DNA from: Brevibacterium zhoupengii
GTDB lineage: Bacteria > Actinomycetota > Actinomycetes > Actinomycetales > Brevibacteriaceae
NCBI RefSeq assembly: GCF_021117425.1
Contig: NZ_CP088298.1
Span: 4,278,001 to 4,342,000 of the forward strand
Direction of reading: 5' to 3'
Length of the DNA: 64,000 bases
A program made the position numbers and the translations under genes. Below, piece by piece: positions 18,190 through 29,009 of the stretch (positions are counted from its first letter, which is position 1; each line of letters opens with the position of its first letter). The notes under the pieces were generated by a model. It worked only from the letters and a program-made list of their open reading frames with translations, searched no databases and was not told the DNA's origin.

Positions 18190-18208
18190 TGTACAAAGTT
18201 CTCGTACA
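18190..18208. promoter_or_regulatory. Candidate LysR-type operator
   Basis: TGTAC and GTACA form an inverted repeat separated by 9 bases, ending 8 bases before the lysR ATG at 18217 in the divergent DMT/lysR spacer. Consistent with an autoregulatory LysR site. Confidence 0.5.
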
Positions 18209-18216
18209 TTAGATAG

Positions 18217-19116
18217 ATGAGCAACGTCGTCCAGCTGCAGTCATTCAAATCGGTCGCGACTACCGGTTCCGTGCGATCAGCGGCACTGCACCTCGGCCTG
18301 TCTCCTTCGGCGGTCAGCCACCATATCAAGCTTCTCGAACAGGATACGGGCCTGACACTCTTTCAAAGACAGGGCCGTGGCCTATGTCTGACCGACATTG
18401 GTTCTGCCATCATGGGCGAGGTCGACGGCATGCTCGAATCATCAAGCCGACTGCAGCAACGCATCACGGACCTGAAGGACCGTCGCGTCAACCGCCTTTC
18501 GATCAGTTACTTCAGCAGCGCTGGAAACCGATGGATGCCGGAACTGGTCCTCTTCCTCGAGCACAAGCATCCACATACCGGCGTCCAGTTGAGCTTGGCA
18601 GAAGGTCAGTGGCATGAGTCTCGATCTGATATTCAGATCATCATCACAGAGACCAAAGAACCTGTGTTGCCGCCTCAGGTCAACAGCAGCTTCCTGCTGG
18701 AAGATCCGTACGTCGTCGCAGTTCCCGAGGCGCACGAGCTCGCATCTCGCAGTGAGGTAACCCTGGCTGAGCTCGATAGACTTCCTTGGATCGACAACGA
18801 ACAAGGCGATGGCCCGTGCCGTACGATCCTTTTCGACGCCTGTGCACGGGCCGGGATTCGAGTGCAGTTCAAACATGAGGCGCACACTTTCGTCGCCGCT
18901 CTCCACATGGTCAGCCGCGGATTGGGAATCACCCTGCTCCCCCGTCTCGGTATCGATCAGCTCCCGGAAGGTGTGGTCATCGTGCCACTGGCAGCACCTG
19001 AGCCGATCCGCTATGTCCACGCCATCAGCGACCCGGGTCATCCGCAGCAGGACGTCATCGATGATGCGATCTCTGCTCTTCATGAACTTGCCAGCGACGA
19101 CGCAGTGGCACGGTGA
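18217..19116 (+). CDS. LysR-family transcriptional regulator
   Basis: 299 residues. HTH 'LQSFKSVATTGSVRSAALHLGLSPSAVSHHIKLLEQDTGLTLFQRQGRGLCLT' and an effector-binding domain ending in the LysR-type 'GLGITLLPRLGIDQLPEGVVIVPL'. It is similar in architecture to the LysR at 4831-5757 (both carry SPSAVSH/TPSAVSH and QRQGRG/EQRGRG). Divergent from the EamA transporter, which it probably controls; a 19-bp dyad lies next to its start. Confidence 0.92.
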   Translation: MSNVVQLQSFKSVATTGSVRSAALHLGLSPSAVSHHIKLLEQDTGLTLFQRQGRGLCLTDIGSAIMGEVDGMLESSSRLQQRITDLKDRRVNRLSISYFSSAGNRWMPELVLFLEHKHPHTGVQLSLAEGQWHESRSDIQIIITETKEPVLPPQVNSSFLLEDPYVVAVPEAHELASRSEVTLAELDRLPWIDNEQGDGPCRTILFDACARAGIRVQFKHEAHTFVAALHMVSRGLGITLLPRLGIDQLPEGVVIVPLAAPEPIRYVHAISDPGHPQQDVIDDAISALHELASDDAVAR

Positions 19117-19169
19117 AACCGGTACGCGCTGCTAGCGATCAAATACAAGGATCTGGTACGAGAACACAC

Positions 19170-20990
19170 TCATTCGTCGAAGAGTGTGTCGATGACTTCT
19201 TGAGCCACGAACCGCGCATGCAATATCGGTCGCCTCGCCGGATCAATCGATGCCGGAGGCACCCACGCGGGACGCCCGTCTTTGAGCATCACTGTCTCCC
19301 AATCCGACCTATCCAGAAGATGATGATGGGCAGAACAACTCAACGTCATATTATTGACATCCGTTCGACCTTCTTGCGCCCACTCCACAATATGGTGAGC
19401 ATCGCACCACCCCGGCGGTGCATCACACCCCGGGAACGTACACCCCTGATCACGAGCCGTCAGAACCGCGATCTGCTTCGCATTCGCGAACCGATTCTCC
19501 GTCACGACCTGCATCGTCTTCGCCTTCTCCGAGACGAGTTCGAAGAACACCGCCCCGTTCAAACCGTTACGAGCCAGTTCACTCATCGGGACCGGATTCT
19601 CAGTCCCCGTCGTCCCAGCCCCGGTCCTGTTTGCAAGATCTTCAGCCTTCGCCGTGACCACTAACGCGTATTGCGCGCCCTGGCCGGTGCGTGTCATATC
19701 GATCCTGGCGATCAACGTCGCGAAGCGTTCGTAAATCCACTCCTGAGCCGACAGCCTCTGCCCGGTCATATCAACAAGAGTGCCGTCTTCGAGAACACCG
19801 GACTCGTTCACATCCGCTGTGCTGCTGTTGTTGCTGGTGTTGTTGCTGTCATTGTTGTTGGCGATTTTGGTTCGTGCTGTCAGTAACCCGTTGAGGACAC
19901 CACCCGTAACAGGATCGAGGAGGCCAGCGAGTTCCCAGTCACCATTGTCTCGGGCATGCATCGTAACCGTGTACATGGACCGGTCCGTGGCATCAACGGG
20001 TTCTTGCCCATCAGGATCAATATGAGCCAAGATCCGAGCAAAGATCGCCCGCAGGTCATGGACCCGCACACGTGGTGCCTTCTCCACGAGTGTCGTTTCG
20101 GCATAGTCACGATTGGCCTGACTGACCCAGGTGGGCAGTTTCTTCAACAAGTCCTTGATGACTCTGGCCTGATCGGCAGAGAGACTGCCTTCGTTGAAGG
20201 CATCAGCGACCGTGGGAAACAGTGGTGCTTGTGGCTGCCCGGTCAAAGTCACTCGTCCGCCCAGGGTCTTGGCCATGTCGGTGCGCCGGTTGGCTTCGCG
20301 GCTGGTGATGTTCAACCTGTCTTGGATGAGTGCCTTCGTGGTTTTAGCACCATAATCCGTCGGTGTGCCCACTCGTTCACACACGGCAAGTGCCAGGGTC
20401 GACAGGGCTTCGTTGACGCGGCCCAGGGCCTCGAGTCCGTCGATGAGCCTGATCGCATCATCGGGACCCATCAGCCGGTCAAAGGTCCGCAGCCCGTCCT
20501 TGAGCCCGCTGAGCGCGGTGAGGCTATTCGTGACTTCGGGCGCGAAACGGGAGAGATCAGTCCATTCCTCGCTCGAGAGCAGAGGATGCGGGCTGGAGGT
20601 GGTGGGACCCGGGAATGAGGAATCCGAGGCCTCATCGCAGGACTCGCCAGCTGGAGTCTTAGTGGCCGCGGCCTCTGCAGCACCAGCGTCCGGCTCACCT
20701 GGTTCGCCCTCAGTGTTCGGCTCATCTGGTTCGCTTTGAGTGTTCGGCTCGTCTGGGTTGCCGGTGGGTACGACTGGGAGGGATTCGAATTTCTTCGCCA
20801 GGGGGTGGCCGGTGAGGTCGAAGTCGGAGTCTTTGAGCTGGTCAAACAGCGACTGCTGTCCCACTTCCGAAGACGAAGCATCGGCCGCGTCTTCTCCCGC
20901 CATGGCATCACCGGGACCGGGGCGTGGGTCACGCTCTTCCGGGTTTCCTGGGGTGCGGTCGGGGGTGAGAGTCATGGTACTGAAGTCCAT
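19170..20990 (-). CDS. DUF222/13E12-type protein with C-terminal HNH endonuclease domain
   Basis: About 606 residues. The N-terminal ~140 residues are low-complexity, including a repeated EPDEPNTEGEPGEPD stretch. A DUF222 (13E12) domain follows, then the HNH nuclease motif near the C-terminus 'CTFPGCDAPPGWCDAHHIVEWAQEGRTDVNNMTLSCSAHHHLLDR', with paired Cys and catalytic HH. An internal Asn/Ser-rich insert ('NNNDSNNTSNNSS'), encoded by a CTGTTGTTG-like tract around 19818-19862, interrupts DUF222. The family is multicopy in actinobacteria and sometimes mobile; its role is unknown. Start is uncertain: ATG 20990 chosen, ATG 20975 and TTG 21020 are alternatives. Confidence 0.88.
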   Translation of the reverse strand: MDFSTMTLTPDRTPGNPEERDPRPGPGDAMAGEDAADASSSEVGQQSLFDQLKDSDFDLTGHPLAKKFESLPVVPTGNPDEPNTQSEPDEPNTEGEPGEPDAGAAEAAATKTPAGESCDEASDSSFPGPTTSSPHPLLSSEEWTDLSRFAPEVTNSLTALSGLKDGLRTFDRLMGPDDAIRLIDGLEALGRVNEALSTLALAVCERVGTPTDYGAKTTKALIQDRLNITSREANRRTDMAKTLGGRVTLTGQPQAPLFPTVADAFNEGSLSADQARVIKDLLKKLPTWVSQANRDYAETTLVEKAPRVRVHDLRAIFARILAHIDPDGQEPVDATDRSMYTVTMHARDNGDWELAGLLDPVTGGVLNGLLTARTKIANNNDSNNTSNNSSTADVNESGVLEDGTLVDMTGQRLSAQEWIYERFATLIARIDMTRTGQGAQYALVVTAKAEDLANRTGAGTTGTENPVPMSELARNGLNGAVFFELVSEKAKTMQVVTENRFANAKQIAVLTARDQGCTFPGCDAPPGWCDAHHIVEWAQEGRTDVNNMTLSCSAHHHLLDRSDWETVMLKDGRPAWVPPASIDPARRPILHARFVAQEVIDTLFDE

Positions 20991-21359
20991 TCGCCAACAT
21001 CGTCGTTGCTCTTCACTCAATTATACGCCCAGTTCGCTTGTTTTGACCCCCTAGTTTCGATTTTTGTTAGTAACTTCTTTCATCATCGTATTAATTGGTG
21101 GCTGAAATACCGAATGAAACTCGCAACTCCGCAGGTCAGCGAGGAGAACGACAATCGATCCCCGACGACAGGAAGATCGCCGGAAAATCCGTCACGCACA
21201 AACGCTGAGCGCAAAACAGAGCCGCGACACTGTGTGCTCACAATGCCGCGGCTCCCTACGCCACACGTCAATCGCCACACGTCAATCGCCAACGGCGATA
21301 GCGATGGCGATGGCGATGGCCACGTCGCCCACGACGATGGCCGCCCCAGACCCAACCCG
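20991..21359. other. Gene-free stretch with AT-rich segment and short tandem repeats
   Basis: About 370 bases without a supportable gene. Positions 21020-21120 are markedly AT-rich and would hold the promoter of the HNH gene. From 21263 there are two exact copies of a 14-bp repeat, a short hairpin (ATCGCC-AAC-GGCGAT, 21285-21299) that may terminate the oxidase transcript, and a GCGATG hexamer tract. Confidence 0.6.
21263..21290. repeat. Two tandem copies of ACACGTCAATCGCC
   Basis: An exact 14-bp direct duplication followed by about three and a half GCGATG hexamers (21295-21320). It lies downstream of the convergently ending oxidase gene and upstream of the HNH gene. Confidence 0.8.
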
Positions 21360-22781
<1,422 letters not shown>

Positions 22782-22864
22782 GACATCCTTCCGAACGGAA
22801 CTGCCGGGGTGGTCACGACCGCCTCGGCGACTGTCTGCTTGTGACGATCGGGCCCGATCAGCCC

Positions 22865-24232
22865 CTACTTCGTCATCTCCGGATTCACCTTATCCGGCGC
22901 GGGAGCGGCCTTGAGGATGAGGGTGACGATTCCGGCGGCGACCATGGCGGCGCCGACGACCCACATGCCTGCATTCTGGGTTCCGGTGAGCTCGGCGAGT
23001 CCGCCGGTGATGTAGGGGGCGAAGAATCCCGCGGAGTTGCCCAGCGAATTGATCAACGCGAGACCTGCGGCGGCTCCGGCACCGGCGAGGAAGGTCTGCG
23101 GCAGGGGCCAGAAGGTCGGAAGTGCGGCACAGATGGCCATGCAGGTGATGGTCACGGCGATCATCGTGGTGAACGGCGAGCTCAGGTACAGGGCGATCGG
23201 GATGGTGACACCGCCGACGAAGAGCGGAACCGCGACGTGCCAGACGCGCTCATTGGTCCTGTCCCCGTGACGGGACCAGAAGTACATGGCGAAGGCGCCG
23301 AATACATAGGGAATAGCCGTGATGAAGCCGATTTCGACGATCGAGTATTCGACGCCGAAGGTCTCCTGGAAGCCGGCGATGATGGTCGGCAGGAAGAAGC
23401 TCATCGCGTAGAGGCCGTAGACCATGCCGAAGTAGACGAAGGACAGCGCCCATACACGTGGCTGGAGCAGGGAGCGCCGGACCGGGTAGTGGAAGGTCTC
23501 GGACTTGCCCTTCTCCTCGGCGTCCATCTTCGACTGCAGCCAGTTCCTCTCCTCAGCCGAAAGCCATTTGGCATCGCGGGGGTGATCGGTGAGGTAGAAG
23601 ATGCACATGATGCCGAGCAGGACCGCGGGCACGCCCTCGACGATGAACATGAAGCGCCAACCGGCGAAGTTCTCGAAGATCGAATTGCCGCTCGAGATCA
23701 GCCACGAGGACAGCGGGGAGCCGATGACGCTGGACATCGGGATCGCGAGCATGAACAGAGCGGTGGCCCGTGCACGCATCGAGGAGGGGAACCAGTAGGT
23801 GAGGTAGAGGATGACGCCCGGGAAGAATCCCGCCTCGGCGACACCGAGGAGGAAACGCAGGAAGTAGAGCCATCCGTGGCTGGGCACGAACGCCATCGCC
23901 GCTGCCACGAGGCCCCAGCTGATGAGAATCCTCGCGAGCCAGATCCGAGCGCCGAACTTGTGCAGTGCGAGGTTCGAGGGCACCTCGAGGAGGAGGTAGC
24001 CGAAGAAGAAGATACCGGCCGCGAACCCGAACTGGGTCGCGGTCATCGCGAGGTCTTCGTTCATTCCGCCCGGGCCCGCGATGCCGAGATTAGTGCGGTC
24101 GAGGTAGTTGATGAAGTACATCGCGATGATGAACGGAATCAACCGCACCGTGACCTTTCTCAGGGTCCGTTTCTCCATCGCAGAATCACTCGGCGGTTGC
24201 TGGCTCACAGGTGGGTTCACCTCGGATGACAT
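22865..24232 (-). CDS. MFS transporter, anion:cation symporter (ACS) family
   Basis: 455 residues with 12 predicted helices. 'MYFINYLDRTNLGIAGPGGMNEDLAMTATQFGFAAGIFFFGYLLLEVPSNLAL' is the ACS-family helix 1-2 signature (Y-x-DR-x-N). Members import organic anions such as tartrate, glucarate, phthalate or hydroxyacids. SD GAGGGAG precedes the ATG. It forms a probable operon with the following FAD-linked oxidase, which supports a 2-hydroxyacid substrate. Confidence 0.9.
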   Translation of the reverse strand: MSSEVNPPVSQQPPSDSAMEKRTLRKVTVRLIPFIIAMYFINYLDRTNLGIAGPGGMNEDLAMTATQFGFAAGIFFFGYLLLEVPSNLALHKFGARIWLARILISWGLVAAAMAFVPSHGWLYFLRFLLGVAEAGFFPGVILYLTYWFPSSMRARATALFMLAIPMSSVIGSPLSSWLISSGNSIFENFAGWRFMFIVEGVPAVLLGIMCIFYLTDHPRDAKWLSAEERNWLQSKMDAEEKGKSETFHYPVRRSLLQPRVWALSFVYFGMVYGLYAMSFFLPTIIAGFQETFGVEYSIVEIGFITAIPYVFGAFAMYFWSRHGDRTNERVWHVAVPLFVGGVTIPIALYLSSPFTTMIAVTITCMAICAALPTFWPLPQTFLAGAGAAAGLALINSLGNSAGFFAPYITGGLAELTGTQNAGMWVVGAAMVAAGIVTLILKAAPAPDKVNPEMTK

Positions 24233-24387
24233 GTGATCTCCCTCGATCAGGCTGAAGCCGCGGTGACGGCTCTCGGCACACTACTGACACACAGTACGTC
24301 AGCTTTTGATCAGGTTCCTAGAGATCGGCCCCAAAGTACCGAATACCGGGACGCAGCCTCGTCAAAAGGCAATCCAGGGACCACCCT

Positions 24388-24398
24388 CGCCGAGGTGG
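24388..24398 (+). repeat. Intergenic copy of the 11-mer CGCCGAGGTGG
   Basis: One of at least 28 exact copies of this word in the window (see findings). This copy lies between the MFS gene and the DUF2332 gene, so protein coding cannot explain it. Confidence 0.85.
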
Positions 24399-24470
24399 GG
24401 GCCGGGGTGAGTGCGCAGTCGTCACGACTGCGGGACCTAGGATTGACCCAGAACCCCCGAGGAGGACACC

Positions 24471-25460
24471 ATGCAGCCGATGACCGAGCTCGACGCCGAC
24501 TCCCTGCGCGAGTACTACCGGAAATTCGCCCAACTCGAGGCGACCGGCTCCTCTCCCACCTACGCCGCCTGGGCCACGGGCGTAGCCGAGGACGACGAGA
24601 TCATCACGCTGCTCCTCGATCTGCCTAAGCCGAAGCGTCAGGCCAACCTGCTCTTCGCAGCTGCCCGGCACCTCGGCGCCGGTGAGGGTGACTACCCAAC
24701 CTTGCGAACCTGGCTGCTCGAGCACTGGGAGCTGACGCGGGACCTCATGCTTGCTCGGTCGACGCAGACGAACGAGGCCGGCAGGTGTGCGGTGCTGCTG
24801 CCGGCGCTGGCCCGTATCGAGGGACCGATCTCGCTCATCGAGGTCGGCGCCTCGGCTGGCCTGTGCCTGTATCCCGATCGCTACAGTTACACGTACACCA
24901 CAGAGTCAGGGCCGCGGGCCCTTCACCCCGAGGATGGCCCGAGCACTGTCGAACTCGCCTGTGAAATGACGAATGCAACGCCGCCCGAGCGGATCCCCGA
25001 CGTCGCGTGGCGAGCCGGAATCGACCTCAATCCCATCGACATCGCCGACGATGACCAGCAGGAATGGCTACGCTCCCTGGTCTGGCCGGAGCACGGACTG
25101 CGCCGGGATCGTTTGAGTGCCGCGGCCGCCCTCGTGTCCGCTGACCCGCCGAGGCTGGTGCCGGGCGATCTGCTCGAGACCGTCGAATCCGTGCTGGCCG
25201 AGGCTCCCGCGCAGACGCAGAAAGTCGTATTCCACAGCGCAGTTCTCGCTTATGTCGAACCGGCCGAACGCGAAGGTTTCGCCGCTCTCATGCGATCGCG
25301 TGATGATGTCGTGTGGATCAGCAATGAGGGAGGCAGAGTGCTGCCCGATATCGGAGCTCAGCTTGACCGCGAACCGGACGGACGATTCGTGCTCGCTGTC
25401 AGCGGAGAGGCGATTGCGCTGACCGGGCCGCACGGGCAGAGCTTCGAGGGTCTGAGATGA
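24471..25460 (+). CDS. DUF2332 family protein
   Basis: 329 residues of the DUF2332 family (function unknown), with 'YRKFAQLEATGSSPTYAAW' at the N-terminus, 'LIEVGASAGLCLYPDRY' in the middle and 'HSAVLAYVEPAEREGF' followed by 'WISNEGGRVLPDIG' near the end. The GASAGL segment resembles a nucleotide- or SAM-binding glycine turn, but no activity is established. Strong SD GAGGAGG, 6 bases before the ATG. Convergent with the PucR-type gene. A degenerate piece of a second DUF2332 gene occurs at 30639-30795. Confidence 0.85.
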   Translation: MQPMTELDADSLREYYRKFAQLEATGSSPTYAAWATGVAEDDEIITLLLDLPKPKRQANLLFAAARHLGAGEGDYPTLRTWLLEHWELTRDLMLARSTQTNEAGRCAVLLPALARIEGPISLIEVGASAGLCLYPDRYSYTYTTESGPRALHPEDGPSTVELACEMTNATPPERIPDVAWRAGIDLNPIDIADDDQQEWLRSLVWPEHGLRRDRLSAAAALVSADPPRLVPGDLLETVESVLAEAPAQTQKVVFHSAVLAYVEPAEREGFAALMRSRDDVVWISNEGGRVLPDIGAQLDREPDGRFVLAVSGEAIALTGPHGQSFEGLR

Positions 25461-25472
25461 CGAAGCTGTCCG

Positions 25473-26723
25473 TCAGACAATCGAAGAGCTGGCCGTATAC
25501 AGCTTGCACATCCGCAGTGAGAACACCGCGCTGACGAGCTCTGCCACGCACAGCGGATCCTTCAACGAGCGTCCCGTAAGTTCGTGCACACGGCGGAGTC
25601 GATAGCGGACAGTGTTGGAGTGGCAGTACAGCTGTTCAGCGGCGCGCTCGGCCGACCCCTCATTGTCGAAGTAGGCAACGAGCGTGTCGAGCATCATCGA
25701 CCGATCCGCTGCCGGCAATTCCAAGACCCCACTGAGCACCTCATAGGCCAGCCGGCGCCCCTCATTCGGCTCACATGCGAGGAGCGCAGCCAAAGGACTC
25801 GAATTGAACTCACGCACCTCTGTCTGACCTGGTCGCACCGTCGACAGAGCTGTACGAGCCAGCTGCAGGGCACGCGGTGTTTCAGCCAACGACCTGTATG
25901 GCGGGCTCACTCCTGCACGTACCGCAATGCCAGTGAGAACACCCAAGGCAGCTTCGTGCTGCTCGGAGTGCAGTGACACAACCCCGAGCTGCAGCGTCGG
26001 CGTCAGCTGCCAGCCAGAGACAATGCCCTGGTCCGCAAAGGTCCGCTCCAGGTTGGCCAGATCTCTGCTTGCTGAGTTGCGGTTGTCGACCGCGACCACA
26101 ATGAGATCCGCGTCCGGGGCCAGTCCGAGCAATGTCGCCATCTCCCAGGAGCTGCAATCTGGACTCGGCCGTCCTGCGAGCAGTGACTCAACCAGCGCCG
26201 AGCGTCGGCGCCCCTCCTCGGCGAGTAGCTCAGCCGATGCCGCCCGATACGATTCAGTCAATGCCGATGCGTGCGCGTCCGCGACTGACCACAGCCAAGT
26301 CGCCACCGCGAAGATGGCTTCTGGGGCTTCACAATCGCCGCCTGGCCTCGCCGCCTCGACCAGCGCGTCCCAGAGAACGCCGAAGCTGAAATGGTTCGCC
26401 TGCAGAATTTCGGCCAGAGGGATCCCCTGCTGGGCCCGACGCCTGCCCGTCTCATGTGGCGCTGTCAGCTGCAGCGTGTCCTGACGTTGGTTGATCGCGT
26501 TGACCGCGGCCCTCAGATTGCCCTCGATCGACCGGCGAACCTCGGCCCGAAGATGCGGCTCTGCGCGCTCGTAGAGTGGAATTCTCTCGACAATCCTGTC
26601 AAAAGCGTCTGTGACTATGCGCGGCATCTGAGCCTCGGCCCAGGTCACGAGCTGGTTGGCATCGGAGGACGTCAGCGCGCCCGTGGGCCGACTCATCTCT
26701 GAAAGGTGCAACCCTGTACCCAT
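25473..26723 (-). CDS. PucR/CdaR-type transcriptional regulator
   Basis: 416 residues. An N-terminal RsbRD-like helical domain ('ETGRRRAQQGIPLAEILQANHFSFGVLWDAL') is followed by a GGDEF-like sensor region and a C-terminal PucR helix-turn-helix 'LVAYFDNEGSAERAAEQLYCHSNTVRYRLRRVHELTGRSLKDP'. The frame is open to a TTG at 26741; the ATG at 26723 is preferred because GAGGTTGAGG precedes it. The dyad TGTAC-CGATA-GTACA at 26748-26762 lies just upstream and may be its own operator. No obvious target gene is adjacent; the 27165 gene is the nearest candidate. Confidence 0.82.
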   Translation of the reverse strand: MGTGLHLSEMSRPTGALTSSDANQLVTWAEAQMPRIVTDAFDRIVERIPLYERAEPHLRAEVRRSIEGNLRAAVNAINQRQDTLQLTAPHETGRRRAQQGIPLAEILQANHFSFGVLWDALVEAARPGGDCEAPEAIFAVATWLWSVADAHASALTESYRAASAELLAEEGRRRSALVESLLAGRPSPDCSSWEMATLLGLAPDADLIVVAVDNRNSASRDLANLERTFADQGIVSGWQLTPTLQLGVVSLHSEQHEAALGVLTGIAVRAGVSPPYRSLAETPRALQLARTALSTVRPGQTEVREFNSSPLAALLACEPNEGRRLAYEVLSGVLELPAADRSMMLDTLVAYFDNEGSAERAAEQLYCHSNTVRYRLRRVHELTGRSLKDPLCVAELVSAVFSLRMCKLYTASSSIV

Positions 26724-26747
26724 CCTCAACCTCGCGTCCAACCGATG

Positions 26748-26762
26748 TGTACCGATAGTACA
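26748..26762. promoter_or_regulatory. Inverted repeat upstream of the PucR-type gene
   Basis: TGTACCGATAGTACA has 5-bp perfect arms around a 5-base centre, 25 bases before the chosen start codon. Candidate autoregulatory operator. Confidence 0.4.
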
Positions 26763-27164
26763 AGTTTCAAGCTATTCATGCACGCATGCCCCCTTGCTGC
26801 CGTCACATTCGATCCAAGGACAATTCACCTTGATTTGTACTTTAGAAGCGCAGTTATCCGTGTACGAACTTTCCGCGGCTCAGAGAACACAGGAAGGACT
26901 GCGACGAAAAAACTCGCACCATGTGGATACATCACTGAAAAAATCAATCATGACGCAGACCTTCAGATTTTCTGCCGGTCTACGGCAATTGTTACACATC
27001 ACAACCAGGCTTGTTCTTCTCGTCAAAGTCTAATGGAACTCTCAAAATCTCTGGACACGTCCTGAGCGTTTCGGAAGTATGTCCTGTGGGTAACGCTCGT
27101 TGGTGCATATGCCGACATCTGAGGGAGCGGTCCATACAACGAGCGGTACTTTGGAGGTAAATTC
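26763..27164. other. AT-richer gene-free spacer
   Basis: About 400 bases, lower in G+C than the surroundings, with small reading frames that lack ribosome sites and typical codon use. It must carry the promoter of the secreted protein starting at 27165 and of the divergent regulator. No clear repeat or terminator seen. Confidence 0.5.
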
Positions 27165-28808
27165 GTGTCTCACCACGTGCAATCACGTCCCCACGGTGGT
27201 CATCGAAAGAGAAAACTGGTTCTCAGGCGTATTCTGCCTGGCGTGGCCGTCGGAGTCGCGGGAACATTGTTGGCTTCGACTGCGGTATCGGCACAGGGCG
27301 TCAATGCCGATGAGCCGACGGAAGCCGGAGCCAGTGTCGCAGGCATGACTCTGGACTCGAAAGAACTTGTCGCACTGGGCAAGTCCAAGGCCGCTTCCAA
27401 ATCGGATCCGGGTCCGAACCGCGAAGCTTTCAATGGCGCCATCGGCGGAGACGAGGTCGTCGATTTCGGTGCAGGCTACGAGATCCCGCTCGATGATTTT
27501 CTCAGCTTCGGTGAAGCAGGTGCCATCCACAGCGAATCCACCGCTGCCGATTCCAAGAACGGCAAGGCCGTCACCGGAATCGTCGGCGCCGATGGCGGGC
27601 TCACACTCGACGGCAAAGACAGCGACTTCGGCACCGCAAGCGTCGACCTCCTGTCGCTGGTCGATGCCACCGGAAAGTCTGATGTCACCGACGGACTCAT
27701 CGACCAGGCAGACCTGAACTTCGGTCTCGGCGGTGCCTGGGTCGAAGCAGTGGACGGCGAACTTCAGGATCCAGATGGTGTGGGCGGATACGGCCAATAC
27801 CGCGTCGGTGACGCAAAGCTCAATCTCCACTCCCCAGCCATTGAAGATGCCGGCGACGGCGTGTCGGACGCTGCAGGTCAGATGGAAGACGAAGTGGCTG
27901 ACAAGGTCAACGACGCACTCGGACTCGGCAAAGCCCTCCCAGGAATGAAAGTCGACACGACCGTCACCTCCAACATCGAGGATGACGTTCTCGATGCGAT
28001 CCTGCGTGAACCGATCAAGACCGATGACGGACTCGCCACGATCGACCTTGGAAAAGGCTCGGTGGAGGTCGACCTCGCTCGCCTCGGCGGCAACGACGAC
28101 GGCGTGACCGATCGCCCGGTCGGAATCAACAACCAGGACCCGAACTCCGAGCTGATCGACGATGAGACATACCCGCTCATCGCCAGCAGCATCCACGACG
28201 CCATTGAGAAGGTCATTGACGTCGCAGTGGACACAGCGATCGAATCGCTGCGCAGCGCGGAAGTGAACGTTGATATCACCGCTCTCGATGGAACCACTGC
28301 CGGATGGGACATGGACCTCACCGGAAAGGTCAGCAACTACGACTGCAAGCCTTCGGGCGCAACGGGATCGGTGTCCTGCACAACAATCGACACCGTGATG
28401 AAATCGATGAAGACCGTCACAGGCCCGATCTATGACAAACTCTCGGACCCATCAGGCCTGCTGTACAAGGCGTTCACCACGATCAAAACCGACATGATGA
28501 CGGTCCCGATTCGCGCGGCACTTGATCCTTTCCTCGAGCTGCTGGCAAATAACCTCGTGTCGCTGCAGATCAACCACCAGGAGACAACTGAGTGCAAGAC
28601 TGCGGACGGTGAAAAGGTCGTCAGCGGCGTGGACGTCTCCGCACTGAACCTCGGCGTTGCCGGTGGCAAGTCACGGATGGGCTTCGGCAACGCTGGAGTC
28701 CGCACCGATCCTTGCGACGAGTCGGCAGAGACCGTCAAGCCGGGACCGGCCGAGCCGCACAGCGACAGGTCGATGTTCGACCCACGCAACCTGTTCCCTG
28801 GCTTGTGA
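27165..28808 (+). CDS. Secreted choice-of-anchor-G-like protein
   Basis: 547 residues. The signal peptide has a basic start ('HGGHRKRKLVLRR'), hydrophobic 'ILPGVAVGVAGTLLASTAV' and a cleavage-like SAQ/G around residue 44. The mature part is Asp/Gly-rich, predicted beta-rich, and resembles actinobacterial proteins annotated 'choice-of-anchor G family'. I see no LPxTG, transmembrane tail or lipobox; it ends 'DPRNLFPGL', so it is either released or held by another route. Start is GTG behind a perfect GGAGG. Followed by a strong hairpin terminator. Function unknown; possibly a surface-layer or adhesion component. Confidence 0.7.
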   Translation: MSHHVQSRPHGGHRKRKLVLRRILPGVAVGVAGTLLASTAVSAQGVNADEPTEAGASVAGMTLDSKELVALGKSKAASKSDPGPNREAFNGAIGGDEVVDFGAGYEIPLDDFLSFGEAGAIHSESTAADSKNGKAVTGIVGADGGLTLDGKDSDFGTASVDLLSLVDATGKSDVTDGLIDQADLNFGLGGAWVEAVDGELQDPDGVGGYGQYRVGDAKLNLHSPAIEDAGDGVSDAAGQMEDEVADKVNDALGLGKALPGMKVDTTVTSNIEDDVLDAILREPIKTDDGLATIDLGKGSVEVDLARLGGNDDGVTDRPVGINNQDPNSELIDDETYPLIASSIHDAIEKVIDVAVDTAIESLRSAEVNVDITALDGTTAGWDMDLTGKVSNYDCKPSGATGSVSCTTIDTVMKSMKTVTGPIYDKLSDPSGLLYKAFTTIKTDMMTVPIRAALDPFLELLANNLVSLQINHQETTECKTADGEKVVSGVDVSALNLGVAGGKSRMGFGNAGVRTDPCDESAETVKPGPAEPHSDRSMFDPRNLFPGL

Positions 28809-28927
28809 CACTCTTGAGAGCCACTGATCGCGATGCCAGCCATCGCAGTCGACAAAGCTGGAGTACACGCGTTCACGAACACAGCGAATGCAGCGAATGC
28901 ATAACACTCATCGCACGATGAGCACCC

Positions 28928-28964
28928 GGGTGGTGGCGACACATTTCATGTGCCGCCACCACCC
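28928..28964 (+). terminator. Strong hairpin terminator
   Basis: GGGTGGTGGCGACACAT pairs with its downstream complement over 17 positions with a single A-C mismatch and a 3-base loop (TTC), followed by CCATTT. Located 120 bases after the stop of the secreted protein gene and before the lipoprotein gene. The U-tract is poor. Confidence 0.75.
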
Positions 28965-29009
28965 CCATTTGTCCATGAGATACCGCCGGGAAAGACGAGC
29001 TGAGCAACC

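Noticed and set aside
26656..27033. 125-codon + strand frame in the spacer
   Set aside because: No ribosome site, Cys/His/Leu composition unlike neighbours, starts inside the opposite-strand regulator gene and matches no family.
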